A DNA stretch of 64,000 nt, taken from positions 62,001 to 126,000 of the forward strand of contig WBOU01000012.1 in NCBI GenBank assembly GCA_009268125.1, written 5' to 3'. The translations under genes were made by a program, and so were the position numbers. This document shows, piece after piece, positions 43,136 through 52,136 of the stretch; positions within the stretch are counted from its first letter, which is position 1; every line of letters begins with the position of its first letter. The stretch is from Chloroflexia bacterium SDU3-3. Its GTDB lineage: Bacteria; Chloroflexota; Chloroflexia; Chloroflexales; Roseiflexaceae. Below the pieces are notes generated by a model, which did not search any database, was not told the origin of the DNA, and was given only the letters and a program-made list of their open reading frames with translations.

Positions 43136-44431
43136 ATGACCCCGCACAATTCACGGATAAGCGGTTTCTACCAGCTTAACCCTTTTGAGCGGTTGCAGGC
43201 AGTGAAGTCATTTGATGGACTAACTGATGAGGATCTGCGATCACTCCATGGGGGCAATGGTGCCCTTACCGTCGAGCGGGCGGATAAGATGATAGAGAAT
43301 GTCGTTGGTACATTCAATCTCCCGCTAGGTATTGCGACGAACTTTCAGATCAATGGCCAGGACCGCCTCATCCCCATGGTGGTAGAGGAGCCGTCGATCG
43401 TGGCGGGGGCCAGCTACGCGGCTCGGCTCGTGCGCGCAGGCGGCGGCTTTCAGACCAGCTCGACCCTGCCGCTGATGATTGGCCAGATCCAGCTGGTGCA
43501 GGTGCCCGACATGGCCCTAGCCCGCGAGCATATCCTGGCTCGCAGCGCCGAGATCCTTGAGGCCGCGAATCGCCAGAGCACCAGCCTGCTGGCGCTGGGC
43601 GGCGGCGCGAAGGAGGTCGAGGTGCACCTGTTTGAGCACAGCCCGATGGGGCCGATGCTGGTGGTGCACCTGGTGATTGACTGCCGCGACGCCATGGGCG
43701 CGAATGCGATCAACTCCATGGCCGAGGCGGTGGCCCCCCTGCTGGCCGAGATCAGCGGCGGCAGGCCCTACCTGCGCATCCTCTCCAACCTGAGCGACCG
43801 GCGACTCTCGCGGGTGCGGGCGGTGGTTCCCCCTGCGGCGCTGGCCCGCGATGGCCTGAGCGGCGAGGAGATCATCGAGGGCATCCTGTGGGCCTACGCC
43901 TTCGCGGCGGTGGACCCCTACCGCGCCACCACGCACAACAAGGGCATTATGAATGGCATCGACCCAGTGCTGATCGCCAGCGGTAACGACTGGCGGGCGA
44001 TCGAGGCTGGGGCGCACGCCTACGCCGCCCGCAGCGGGCGCTACACCTCGCTCTCGGTGTGGAGCCGCGACGAGGATGGTAATCTGGTGGGCGAGATCGA
44101 GATGCCGCTGGCTGTGGGTGTGGTGGGCGGCGCGACCAAGGTGCACCCGGCGGCGCAGGCCGCGCTCAAGCTGATGCAGGTGCGGCACGCTAGCGATCTG
44201 GCTGAGATCTGCGTGTCGGTGGGCCTCGCGTCCAACCTAGCGGCCATGCGTGCGCTGGCCACCGAGGGCATCCAGAAGGGCCACATGGGCCTGCACGCTC
44301 GCCAGATTGCTATGGCGGCTGGCGCGGCTGGCGACGAGGTTGACATGGTCGCGCAGCGGATGGTGGGCGAGCGGCTGATCAAGCCCGCCCGCGCCGCCGA
44401 GCTGCTGGCCGAGATCCGCTCGGTCGTATAG
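43136..44431 (+). CDS. mvaA: Hydroxymethylglutaryl-CoA reductase (class II type)
   Basis: A 431-residue soluble reductase making (or degrading) mevalonate. ENVVGTFNLPLGIATNF (about 59-75) and the DAMGANAINSM segment are the class II HMG-CoA reductase signatures. EEPSIVAGASYAARLVR contains the catalytic Glu region, and GHMGLHARQIAMAAGA near 385 provides the C-terminal His. There are no membrane segments. It begins an operon with HMG-CoA synthase, a thiolase-like and a DUF35 protein, so a biosynthetic role in the mevalonate pathway is favoured. Class II enzymes often use NADH; cofactor choice cannot be read here with confidence. Confidence 0.94.
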   Translation: MTPHNSRISGFYQLNPFERLQAVKSFDGLTDEDLRSLHGGNGALTVERADKMIENVVGTFNLPLGIATNFQINGQDRLIPMVVEEPSIVAGASYAARLVRAGGGFQTSSTLPLMIGQIQLVQVPDMALAREHILARSAEILEAANRQSTSLLALGGGAKEVEVHLFEHSPMGPMLVVHLVIDCRDAMGANAINSMAEAVAPLLAEISGGRPYLRILSNLSDRRLSRVRAVVPPAALARDGLSGEEIIEGILWAYAFAAVDPYRATTHNKGIMNGIDPVLIASGNDWRAIEAGAHAYAARSGRYTSLSVWSRDEDGNLVGEIEMPLAVGVVGGATKVHPAAQAALKLMQVRHASDLAEICVSVGLASNLAAMRALATEGIQKGHMGLHARQIAMAAGAAGDEVDMVAQRMVGERLIKPARAAELLAEIRSVV

Positions 44432-44440
44432 AGATACTGC

Positions 44441-44485
44441 GCGTGGCGCTGGCGCGGGGCACCATGGCCCGCGCCAGCGCCACGC
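44441..44485 (+). other. Perfect 18-bp hairpin between mvaA and HMG-CoA synthase
   Basis: Bases 44441-44458 pair exactly with 44468-44485 around a 9-base loop. No T-tract follows. It starts ten bases after the mvaA stop and ends ten bases before the next ribosome binding site (AAGGAG 44495). It may be an mRNA processing or stability signal inside the operon. Confidence 0.7.
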
Positions 44486-44506
44486 TGCTATTTGAAGGAG
44501 CAGAGC

Positions 44507-45550
44507 ATGAGGCCGAACCTGGCAGTGGGCGTTATTGGCTACGGCGCGTATATCCCGCGCTACCGCATTGCGGCGAAAGAGATCGCCCGCATCTGGACGG
44601 CGAATAATGGCGGCGTCCCGGTGGACTCGAAGAGCGTGCCGGGGCCAGACGAGGATACGATCACGATGTCGGTGGAGGCGGGGCGCAACGCCCTGGCCCG
44701 CGCTGGCATCGGGGCGCAGCAGCTGGCAGCGGTGTGGATCGGTAGCGAGAGCCACCCCTACGCTGTGAAGCCATCCGGCACGGTGGTGGCCGAGGCGCTG
44801 GGCACCACGCCCTTCATCAGCGCGGCGGACTACGAGTTCGCGTGCAAGGCGGGCACCGAGGCGATGACTGCTGCGATCGGCATGGTGGGCAGCGGCATGG
44901 CCTCCTACGCGCTGGCCATCGGGGCCGATACCGCGCAGGGCCGCCCCGGCGACGCGCTGGAGTACACCGCCGCCGCCGCCGCCGCTGGCCTGGTGCTCGG
45001 CCCCGCCGAGTCGGCGCTGGCCACGATCGAGGCGACCTGCTCGTACGTCGATGATACGCCCGACTTCTTCCGCCGCGCCGAGCGCCCCTACCCGGTGCAC
45101 GGCAACCGCTTCACCGCCGAGCCTGCCTACTTCAGCCATATCCGCGGCGCGGCCAACGCGCTGCTTGAGCAGCTTGGCACCAAGCCCGCCGACTACACCT
45201 ACGCGGTCTTTCATCAGCCTAACGCCCGCTTTCCGCAGGTGGCCGCCAAGCAACTCGGCTTCACGCCCCAGCAGCTCGCGCCGGGCCTGCTGGCCGGGCG
45301 GATCGGCAACAGCTATTCGGCATCGGCGCTGCTTGGCCTCAGCGCCACGCTGGATGTGGCCCAGCCAGGGGACACGATCTTCGTCACCTCGTATGGCTCG
45401 GGCGCTGGGTCGGATGCCTTTGTGCTGCACGTGACGGATGCCATCGTGGCGCGGCGCGAGCTGGCCCCGCTAACCAGCGCCTACCTCGACCGCGAGCAGT
45501 TTATCGACTACGCCCTCTACGCGAAGTGGCGCGGCAAGCTGGTGCTATAG
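44507..45550 (+). CDS. Hydroxymethylglutaryl-CoA synthase (archaeal type)
   Basis: A 347-residue thiolase-superfamily enzyme joining acetyl-CoA and acetoacetyl-CoA to HMG-CoA. The catalytic residues are intact: Glu in IGSESHPYAVKP (E81), Cys in AADYEFACKAGTEAM (C113), and His in AVFHQPNARFP (about H236). The architecture is the short archaeal/bacterial form rather than the long eukaryotic one. AAGGAG precedes ATG 44507. In methanogens this protein forms a complex with a thiolase and a DUF35 protein encoded next to it; the same three genes follow here in the same order, though the partners look degenerate. Confidence 0.93.
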   Translation: MRPNLAVGVIGYGAYIPRYRIAAKEIARIWTANNGGVPVDSKSVPGPDEDTITMSVEAGRNALARAGIGAQQLAAVWIGSESHPYAVKPSGTVVAEALGTTPFISAADYEFACKAGTEAMTAAIGMVGSGMASYALAIGADTAQGRPGDALEYTAAAAAAGLVLGPAESALATIEATCSYVDDTPDFFRRAERPYPVHGNRFTAEPAYFSHIRGAANALLEQLGTKPADYTYAVFHQPNARFPQVAAKQLGFTPQQLAPGLLAGRIGNSYSASALLGLSATLDVAQPGDTIFVTSYGSGAGSDAFVLHVTDAIVARRELAPLTSAYLDREQFIDYALYAKWRGKLVL

Positions 45551-45575
45551 CAGCCGACAGAATCTGGAGTAAACG

Positions 45576-46730
45576 ATGCAGAATGTGTATATTGCCGGTG
45601 TCGGGCAGACACCAGTGGGCGAGCACTGGGAGCTGACCGCCCAGACCCTTGCGGTGCGGGCGCTGCGCCAGGCGCTGGGCGACCTGGCCCCCGAGCGTGT
45701 CGGGGCGCTGTATGTGGCCAATGCGTTTGGCGGCGCACTGCATGTGCAGGCCAATATTGGCCCGTCGATCGCGGCGGGCGCTGGCCTGGCGGGCGTCGAG
45801 GCGCTCACCGTCGAGGCGAATGGCGCGTCGGGCGGCGTGGCGCTGCGGCAGGCTGCCCTGGCGGTAGCCAGTGGTGCGTATGATGCGGTGGCCGTGGTGG
45901 GCGTCGAGAAGGTGACGGATGTGCTGGAGGGCCGCCTAGAGGCTGGCCTCGCGATCTCCACCGATGTCGACTGGGAGGCTATCCACGGTGCGACGCCCAC
46001 CGCGCTCTGGGCCATGCTGATGCGGCGCTACATGCACCAGTATGGCTACACCGCCGCCGATTTTGCGGCCTTCCCCGTGAACGCCCACGCCAACGCGGTG
46101 AAGAATCCCAACGCGCTCTACCGCTTCCCGATCAACCCCGACAAGGTGGGCGGCGGCGCGATGGTGGCCGACCCGCTGAGCCTGCTGGACTGCTCGACCG
46201 TGGCCGACGGTGCCGCGGCGGTCATCCTGGTGGGCGCGGGGCTAGCCGAAGAGCTGGGCCTGCCCAAGGTGCGGCTAGCTGGCTCGGCAGTGGCCACCGA
46301 CACGCTGGCGGTGGCGCACCGCGCCGACCCGCTGTGGCTGGCCGCTGCGGCGCGCAGCTCGCAGGCGGCCCTGCGCGCCGCCCAGCTCTCCACGGGCGAC
46401 ATCCAAGTGCTGGAGCTGACCGACCCGCACGGCATCGCGGCGGCGCTGGCGCTGGAGGCCAACGGCTTCGCCGAGCGCGGCGCTGGCGTGCAGCTTGGCA
46501 AAGAGGGCGCGATCACCCCGGCTGGCGCGCTGCCGCTGGCCACAGCGGGCGGCTTCAAAGCGCGCGGCGACGTGGGCGGTGCCAGCGGCGTCTACCAGGT
46601 GGTCGAGCTGGTGCGCCAGCTGCGTGGCGAGGCCGAGGCCACCCAGGTGCAGGGGGCCGCGCGCGCCATGGCACAGTCGCTGGGCGGTGTGGGCGCGACC
46701 GCCGCAACCCATGTGCTGGTCCGCGAGTAG
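45576..46730 (+). CDS. Thiolase-fold protein lacking catalytic residues
   Basis: A 384-residue protein of the archaeal/SCP2-like thiolase family. The fold segments are clear (VYIAGVGQTPVG, VEANGASGGVALRQAALAVASG, AVVGVEKVTDV, GGFKARGDVGGASGVYQVVEL). However, the Cys nucleophile position (AACASGG in active relatives) is Gly83, the HD[CA]F motif is TDPHG (282-286), and the GHPxGATG motif is GDVGGASG with Asp332 for His. It therefore should not make acetoacetyl-CoA. It may act as a structural scaffold linking HMG-CoA synthase to the DUF35 protein. GGAG precedes ATG 45576. An active thiolase would have to lie elsewhere. Confidence 0.85.
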   Translation: MQNVYIAGVGQTPVGEHWELTAQTLAVRALRQALGDLAPERVGALYVANAFGGALHVQANIGPSIAAGAGLAGVEALTVEANGASGGVALRQAALAVASGAYDAVAVVGVEKVTDVLEGRLEAGLAISTDVDWEAIHGATPTALWAMLMRRYMHQYGYTAADFAAFPVNAHANAVKNPNALYRFPINPDKVGGGAMVADPLSLLDCSTVADGAAAVILVGAGLAEELGLPKVRLAGSAVATDTLAVAHRADPLWLAAAARSSQAALRAAQLSTGDIQVLELTDPHGIAAALALEANGFAERGAGVQLGKEGAITPAGALPLATAGGFKARGDVGGASGVYQVVELVRQLRGEAEATQVQGAARAMAQSLGGVGATAATHVLVRE

Positions 46731-46793
46731 AAAAATGATTCGGGTCGCAGCTTGGATGGGCGCGGCCCGCTAGCGATAGTGAGGAGCTACGAT

Positions 46794-47177
46794 ATGGATC
46801 TGGCAAAGCACTGGCGGCTGAATGCCCAGCGCTATCGGCTGGAGGGCCAGCGCCACGCTGCCACGGGCGAGGTGCGCTTCCCTCCCGTGGCCGATGCGGG
46901 CGAGGGCTGGGAGCCATATGCGCTGCGCGGCACGGGCACGCTGTTCTCGTTCTCGGTGGTGCGGCAGGCCCCCGAGGGCTACGAGCAGCCCTACTACATC
47001 CTGGGCATGATCGCGCTGGATGATGGCCCGGTGGTCACGGCGCAGCTGACCGACTGCAACCCTGAGCAGGCCAGCATCGGTATGCCGGTGGAGATGGTCA
47101 CGCGCAAGCTGCGCGACCTAGGCGAGGATGGCCTGCTGGTCTACGGCTACAAGTTCCGCCCGCGCCTGGGCCTGTAG
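46794..47177 (+). CDS. DUF35 OB-fold protein without zinc ribbon cysteines
   Basis: A 127-residue acyl-CoA-associated OB-fold protein. LNAQRYRLEGQRHAATGEVRFPPVADAGEGWEPYAL (residues 8-43) occupies the place of the rubredoxin-like zinc ribbon, but both CxxC pairs are missing. The OB fold (GTGTLFSFSVVRQAPEGYEQPYYILGMIALDDGPVV) is well preserved. In archaea this protein bridges thiolase and HMG-CoA synthase and helps channel acetoacetyl-CoA. ATG 46794 follows GAGGAG; a longer in-frame start overlaps the spacer. It is the last gene of the operon. Confidence 0.85.
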   Translation: MDLAKHWRLNAQRYRLEGQRHAATGEVRFPPVADAGEGWEPYALRGTGTLFSFSVVRQAPEGYEQPYYILGMIALDDGPVVTAQLTDCNPEQASIGMPVEMVTRKLRDLGEDGLLVYGYKFRPRLGL

Positions 47178-47190
47178 CGTGACATAAGAG

Positions 47191-47222
47191 AAGGGCGTCG
47201 GCATATCGCCGACGCCCTTTTT
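47191..47222. terminator. Terminator between the mevalonate operon and lexA
   Basis: AAGGGCGTCGGC (47191-47202) pairs exactly with GCCGACGCCCTT (47208-47219) and runs into TTTTT. It serves the + operon and possibly the convergent lexA. Confidence 0.9.
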
Positions 47223-47239
47223 GCATGCCTGGGGAGGGC

Positions 47240-47899
47240 CTAGAACATCGAGCGGATGACGCCGACCACGCGGCCCTCGATGCGCACGTTGCCGGGGCTG
47301 ACGTAGATCGGGTCCATCGTCACGTTGGCGGGCTGGAGGCGCACGCGGTTGCCCTCGTTGTAGAAGATCTTGAGGGTGACGGCGTTCTCATCCTGGATGC
47401 GGGCGGCGACCATCTGGCCGTTCTCGGCGGTCTCCTGGTAGCGCAGCAGCACGATATCGCCATCGTTGATCAGCGCGTCGATCATGGAGTAGCCGCGCAC
47501 CTTCAGCGCGTAGACATCCTGCAGGCGCTCGGCGGGGGCCACGGCCTCGGGCACGCTGATCAGCTCGGCCTCGGTGGGGCTGGTGATCTCGGGGTCGGGA
47601 AGGGGCTGGCCAGCGGTGATGATACCGAGCAGCGGCACCTGGCCGCCGGTGCGGATCTGCACCGCCGCCGGGGCAAGCTGGGGGATCTTGATGCCGCGCG
47701 AGACTTTGCCCTCGCGCTTCAGGTGGCCCTTCTGCTCCAGCGCCTTGAGGTTGTAGGCCACAACCGATGTGGACGAGATCGAAAGCTCGTCCTGGATCTG
47801 GCGGATGGCCGGTGGATAGCCATTTTCCTCAACAAAGCTCTGGATATACTGCAGAATTTCAGTCTGTCGCTGCGAAAGGTTGTTGTCCGCCGTGCGCAT
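47240..47899 (-). CDS. lexA: SOS repressor LexA
   Basis: A 219-residue repressor-protease. The N-terminal winged helix (1-70) has LSQRQTEILQYIQSFVEENGYPPAIRQIQDEL, with SSTSVVAYNLKALEQKGHL as recognition region. The autocleavage bond Ala96-Gly97 lies in GIITAGQPLP, the catalytic Ser138 in RGYSMIDALI and Lys177 in AVTLKIF. The start ATG 47899 has GAAGGA upstream; an in-frame ATG 15 bases earlier lacks it. A full-consensus promoter and a candidate LexA box precede it, indicating autoregulation. Confidence 0.95.
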   Translation of the reverse strand: MRTADNNLSQRQTEILQYIQSFVEENGYPPAIRQIQDELSISSTSVVAYNLKALEQKGHLKREGKVSRGIKIPQLAPAAVQIRTGGQVPLLGIITAGQPLPDPEITSPTEAELISVPEAVAPAERLQDVYALKVRGYSMIDALINDGDIVLLRYQETAENGQMVAARIQDENAVTLKIFYNEGNRVRLQPANVTMDPIYVSPGNVRIEGRVVGVIRSMF

Positions 47900-47975
47900 G
47901 GCTGTGTCCTTCATAATGGCCGCAGCGGAGTGCTACGGCAGATTGTTTCTTGGTACATTCTCTTCCCGCATGTAT

Positions 47976-47987
47976 GTTCTCTAGAAC
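47976..47987. promoter_or_regulatory. Candidate LexA operator
   Basis: GTTCT-CT-AGAAC is an inverted repeat downstream of the lexA -10 box, where bound repressor would block transcription. It is the only such palindrome in this leader. The LexA box of this lineage is not known to me, so the assignment is by position and symmetry. Confidence 0.5.
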
Positions 47988-48007
47988 TTATGTAGCAATT
48001 GGTACAA

Positions 48008-48036
48008 ATTATAAAGAAACAACTGTGCTATGTCAA
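48008..48036 (-). promoter_or_regulatory. Full-consensus promoter of lexA
   Basis: On the - strand, TTGACA (48036-48031), exactly 17 bases, TATAAT (48013-48008): a perfect sigma-70 consensus promoter, as suits a repressed gene. Confidence 0.88.
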
Positions 48037-48252
48037 GAGGCGCAGCACAATCTCTTGATTGGATGTTTGGTAGATGCCTGTTCCTAACTGATCAGTCAGG
48101 CATCTGAACAAATAGCATCTTCCACCACCTGCAATGAATTGCCGTTTGTTGATCGAGTTTGGGCGCTATTGCTCTTCTGGCGCTCGTTGCTATGCTGAAA
48201 AGGGCTGGGTTTCAAGAAATGTAGCGATGAGCAAGATTTTAGCGATATATGA
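48037..48252. other. AT-richer intergenic spacer between lexA and the MOSC gene
   Basis: About 215 bases with lower GC than the surroundings. No gene, RNA or repeat is recognised; the short ORFs here lack ribosome binding sites. Confidence 0.4.
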
Positions 48253-48280
48253 TGGACATATGTGGGAAAGTAGGTAAAAT
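48253..48280 (+). promoter_or_regulatory. Probable promoter of the MOSC gene
   Basis: TGGACA (48253-48258), a 16-base spacer, TAAAAT (48275-48280), 33 bases before ATG 48313. Confidence 0.5.
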
Positions 48281-48312
48281 AGACCGATGTTTGTAAAGAG
48301 ATGGAGGGTGTG

Positions 48313-48804
48313 ATGAGCGCATATGAGGCGAGGGGAAACGTGATCCAGGTGAGCGTCAACCCCGAGGGCGGCGTGCCGAAGCTAGCGGTCGCGTCGGCCA
48401 TGGTCACATCGGCGGGGGTGCGCGGCGATCGCCAGCGCGACTTGGTCCATCACGGCGGGCCAGATCGGGCGGTGTGCCTCTACGCCCAGGAGCGCATCGC
48501 CGCGCTGAATGCCGAGGGCCACGGCATCGCCCCCGGCACCACCGGCGAGAACCTGACGGTGCAGGGGGTGGACTGGGATGCGGTGCAGTTGGGCGACCGG
48601 CTACGCATCGGTGCGGGCGTGGTGCTGGAGATCACGGGCTACGCGTCGCCCTGCCAGAACATCGCGGGGTCGTTTAGCGAGGGTGCGTTCACGCGCATCT
48701 CGCAGAAGCTCCATCCCGGCTGGAGCAGGCTCTACGCCCGTGTGCTGGCCGAGGGCGAGGTGCGGGCGGGCGACGCGGTGGCGTATGTGCCCGCAGGGGC
48801 CTAG
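48313..48804 (+). CDS. MOSC domain protein
   Basis: A 163-residue single MOSC-domain (YiiM/YuaD-like) protein. GVRGDRQRDLVHHGGPDRAVCLYAQERI (about 37-64) and TTGENLTVQGVDWDAVQLGDRLRIG (80-104) are characteristic. The cysteine typical of sulfur-carrying MOSC proteins is in ASPCQNIAG (about residue 116). MOSC domains bind or transfer sulfur to molybdenum cofactor enzymes, or detoxify N-hydroxylated compounds. The target here is unknown. GGAGGG precedes ATG 48313; the first in-frame ATG (48301) lacks a site. Confidence 0.9.
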   Translation: MSAYEARGNVIQVSVNPEGGVPKLAVASAMVTSAGVRGDRQRDLVHHGGPDRAVCLYAQERIAALNAEGHGIAPGTTGENLTVQGVDWDAVQLGDRLRIGAGVVLEITGYASPCQNIAGSFSEGAFTRISQKLHPGWSRLYARVLAEGEVRAGDAVAYVPAGA

Positions 48805-48807
48805 CCG

Positions 48808-50124
48808 CTACTTGGCGGCTGCGGCTGCTGGCGGCTGCTTGCCATCCACCAGCAGCCGGATGGCCCAGGCCAGCTGACTGTCGGCGCAGGTGCTTTGGCC
48901 CTCGGTGGGCGCGCGATCGGCCACGCAGGGCGCGGCGTCCGCCGCATCCTCGGTGTAGGGCACCACAAATTGCGGCGTGATACCCACCTTGTGGATGGCG
49001 CTCTTGCCGGGCGTGAGCCAGTGGGCGATGGTGACGCGGATGCTGCCGCTATCGCTGAGCGTGTGGATGTTCTGCACCGAGCCTTTGCCGTAGGTCTTCT
49101 CGCCCAGCAGGTAGGTTTGGGGCCGCTCGTCGCGCAGCGCCCCGGCCACGATCTCGCTGGCGCTGGCCGAGCCGCCGTTCACCAGCACCACCAGGGGCAG
49201 CGCGCCTACCTTCGCGCCGCCGATGGTCGGCAGCTCCTTCAGGCTGCCGTCGCCGCCCTGCTCATACAGCGCTGCGCCATCGTAGAAGCGCCCCAACACC
49301 TCTTGCGCGTTCACCAGATAGCCGCCGGGGTTGTTGCGCAGATCGAGGATCATGCGCGTGGGCTGCTGGGGCTGCAGCTCCTTCCAGGTCTCGTCGAAGT
49401 CGGCGGTGGTGCTGGATTTGAAGTCGGTGATCTTCATGTAGGCGATGCCACCCGGCAGCATCTGGGCTCTGACGCTGCTGATCACGATCGTGTCGCGGGT
49501 GATGGTCACGTCGAAGCTGTCGCCGCCGCGTCGGATGCTGAGTGTGACCTGTGAGCCTTTAGGGCCGCGGATCTTGCTGGCCACCGCCACGTTGGCCTGG
49601 TTCACATCCAGCCCCGCCGTGAGCGCGGCGATCTGCTCGCCATCCACCGCCACGATCTCATCGCCCTGCTGCAGCCCGGCCTGAAGCGCCGGCGAGCCTT
49701 TGATCGGGCGATCCACAAAGGCCGTGCCCTCGCCGATGCGCAGGTAGATGCCGATGCCCTCCTGGGTGCCCTGCATGTGCTCGGTGGTGAGCGCGGCCAG
49801 CTGCGGCTCTTGGTAGATGGTGTAGGGGTCGTCGAGCGCACCCAGCATGCCTTTGATCGCGCCCTGGATCATCTTCTTGCGGTCGAGGTCGCCCTGGCGG
49901 TAGAACTCGTTCTCTACGAGGTTCCACGACTCCCAGAAGCTGCTGAACTGATCGCGCAGGGCGGCGGGCGTGGCGCTGTTCGCGCCCATCCCCGGCCCCA
50001 CCAGCGCTACGATGTCGCCGCCCACCGGCAGCAGCTTGGCGCATAGCCAGCCCCCGGCGAACCCAATGGCCAGCAGCAGGATGGCGAGGGCGGGCCTGCG
50101 TAGCGAGGATGCGATTCGCCGCAT
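48808..50124 (-). CDS. C-terminal processing peptidase (S41 family)
   Basis: A 438-residue secreted or membrane-anchored serine protease. The N terminus (RRPALAILLLAIGFAGGWLCAKLL) is a signal anchor. A PDZ domain (about 130-215) has KGSPALQAGLQQGDEIVAVDGEQI. The S41 domain carries the catalytic Ser in VNGGSASASEIVAGAL and the Lys in GEKTYGKGSVQ. It cleaves C-terminal tails of exported proteins in this family. AAAGGAG precedes ATG 50124. It is the last gene of a - strand series after rsmE, separated by about 105 bases. Confidence 0.92.
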   Translation of the reverse strand: MRRIASSLRRPALAILLLAIGFAGGWLCAKLLPVGGDIVALVGPGMGANSATPAALRDQFSSFWESWNLVENEFYRQGDLDRKKMIQGAIKGMLGALDDPYTIYQEPQLAALTTEHMQGTQEGIGIYLRIGEGTAFVDRPIKGSPALQAGLQQGDEIVAVDGEQIAALTAGLDVNQANVAVASKIRGPKGSQVTLSIRRGGDSFDVTITRDTIVISSVRAQMLPGGIAYMKITDFKSSTTADFDETWKELQPQQPTRMILDLRNNPGGYLVNAQEVLGRFYDGAALYEQGGDGSLKELPTIGGAKVGALPLVVLVNGGSASASEIVAGALRDERPQTYLLGEKTYGKGSVQNIHTLSDSGSIRVTIAHWLTPGKSAIHKVGITPQFVVPYTEDAADAAPCVADRAPTEGQSTCADSQLAWAIRLLVDGKQPPAAAAAK

Positions 50125-50230
50125 GGGTGGTGCTCCTTTCGCGTTGACTGTGATGCCCAGGGAAGACAGCGCTGGCGCATACGGGTGCCGCATGCGCCAG
50201 GGTCGGTCGGTCGCGGGCTGTGGGGTGGGC

Positions 50231-51034
50231 CTAGTCCATGTCGCCCAGGTCGTAGAGCACGGCGGCCAGGGCGGCCAGCGGCGCGGTCTCGGCGCGCAGC
50301 GTGCGCGGCCCCAGCGTGACGGGAAGCACCCCGCTGGCCTGCGCGGCCTCGCGCTCGTGGTCGGCGAAGCCGCCCTCCGGTCCACTGACCAGTGCGATCT
50401 GCTGCGGCTCGGCGGCGCTGCGGGCGGCGGCCAGGGCCTGGCGCAGCGGCTGCGCGCCCGCGCCCTCCCAGAGGAATAGCGCAGTGCCGCCCTGCGCGGC
50501 CTGGGCGCAGGCCGTGGCCAGCGGCATGGGCGCGGCCAGATGCGGCACGCGGCCCCGGCGCGACTGCTCGCTGGCCTCGCGGATGATCTTGCGCCAGCGC
50601 TCGGCCTTGCGCTCGCTCAGGTCGCCGCTGTCGGCCAGCAGCGTGCGCTCGCTGGTCACCGGTACGATGGCGGCCACGCCCAGCTCGGTGCTCTTCTGCA
50701 GCGCCCACTCGAAGCGCTCGGGCCGCATCAGGGCCAGGTAGAGCGTGATCTGCGAGCGCGGCTCGCTTGCCACCAGCGCCCGCTCGCCCACCTCGCCCGC
50801 CACTAGGCCGCGCCGCACATCCGACAGGGTCACGCTGTACTGCCAGCCGGTGTTGTCCAGCAGCAGTACCTGGTCGCCCGCGTCCAGCCGCAGCACCGAG
50901 CTGATCTGGTGGATCAGCTCGGCGTCGTCGATCTGCACGGCGTCGCCCCGGATGCTCTCGGGCGGCACGAAGAAGCGGTAGGTGTTGCTCTGCAGTGTCT
51001 GCCTGCGCCCGCCGTGTGCGTGACGTTTGGCCAT
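50231..51034 (-). CDS. rsmE: 16S rRNA (uracil1498-N3)-methyltransferase
   Basis: A 267-residue SPOUT methyltransferase. An N-terminal PUA-like domain (TYRFFVPPESIRGDAVQIDD...HQISSVLRLDAGDQVLLLD) precedes the knotted catalytic domain, with MRPERFEWALQKSTELGVAAIVPVTSERT, ALVSGPEGGFADHE and LGPRTLRAETAPLAAL forming the SAM site. ATG 51034 lies two bases after the prmA stop (TAGCCATG), so the two rRNA/ribosome methyltransferases are translationally coupled, a common pairing. Confidence 0.94.
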   Translation of the reverse strand: MAKRHAHGGRRQTLQSNTYRFFVPPESIRGDAVQIDDAELIHQISSVLRLDAGDQVLLLDNTGWQYSVTLSDVRRGLVAGEVGERALVASEPRSQITLYLALMRPERFEWALQKSTELGVAAIVPVTSERTLLADSGDLSERKAERWRKIIREASEQSRRGRVPHLAAPMPLATACAQAAQGGTALFLWEGAGAQPLRQALAAARSAAEPQQIALVSGPEGGFADHEREAAQASGVLPVTLGPRTLRAETAPLAALAAVLYDLGDMD

Positions 51035-51036
51035 GG

Positions 51037-52011
<975 letters not shown>

Positions 52012-52136
52012 GTGTGTTTCTCGTGTGGCGGCTGGCGCGGGCGTGGCCTGCGGCAGCGGCATAGAAGATCGGGTTTTCGGTGCAAAGAGAAGCGCCCCCA
52101 CCCGCGCCAGAGCTGCGGGCGAGAGCGCGGAATTAG

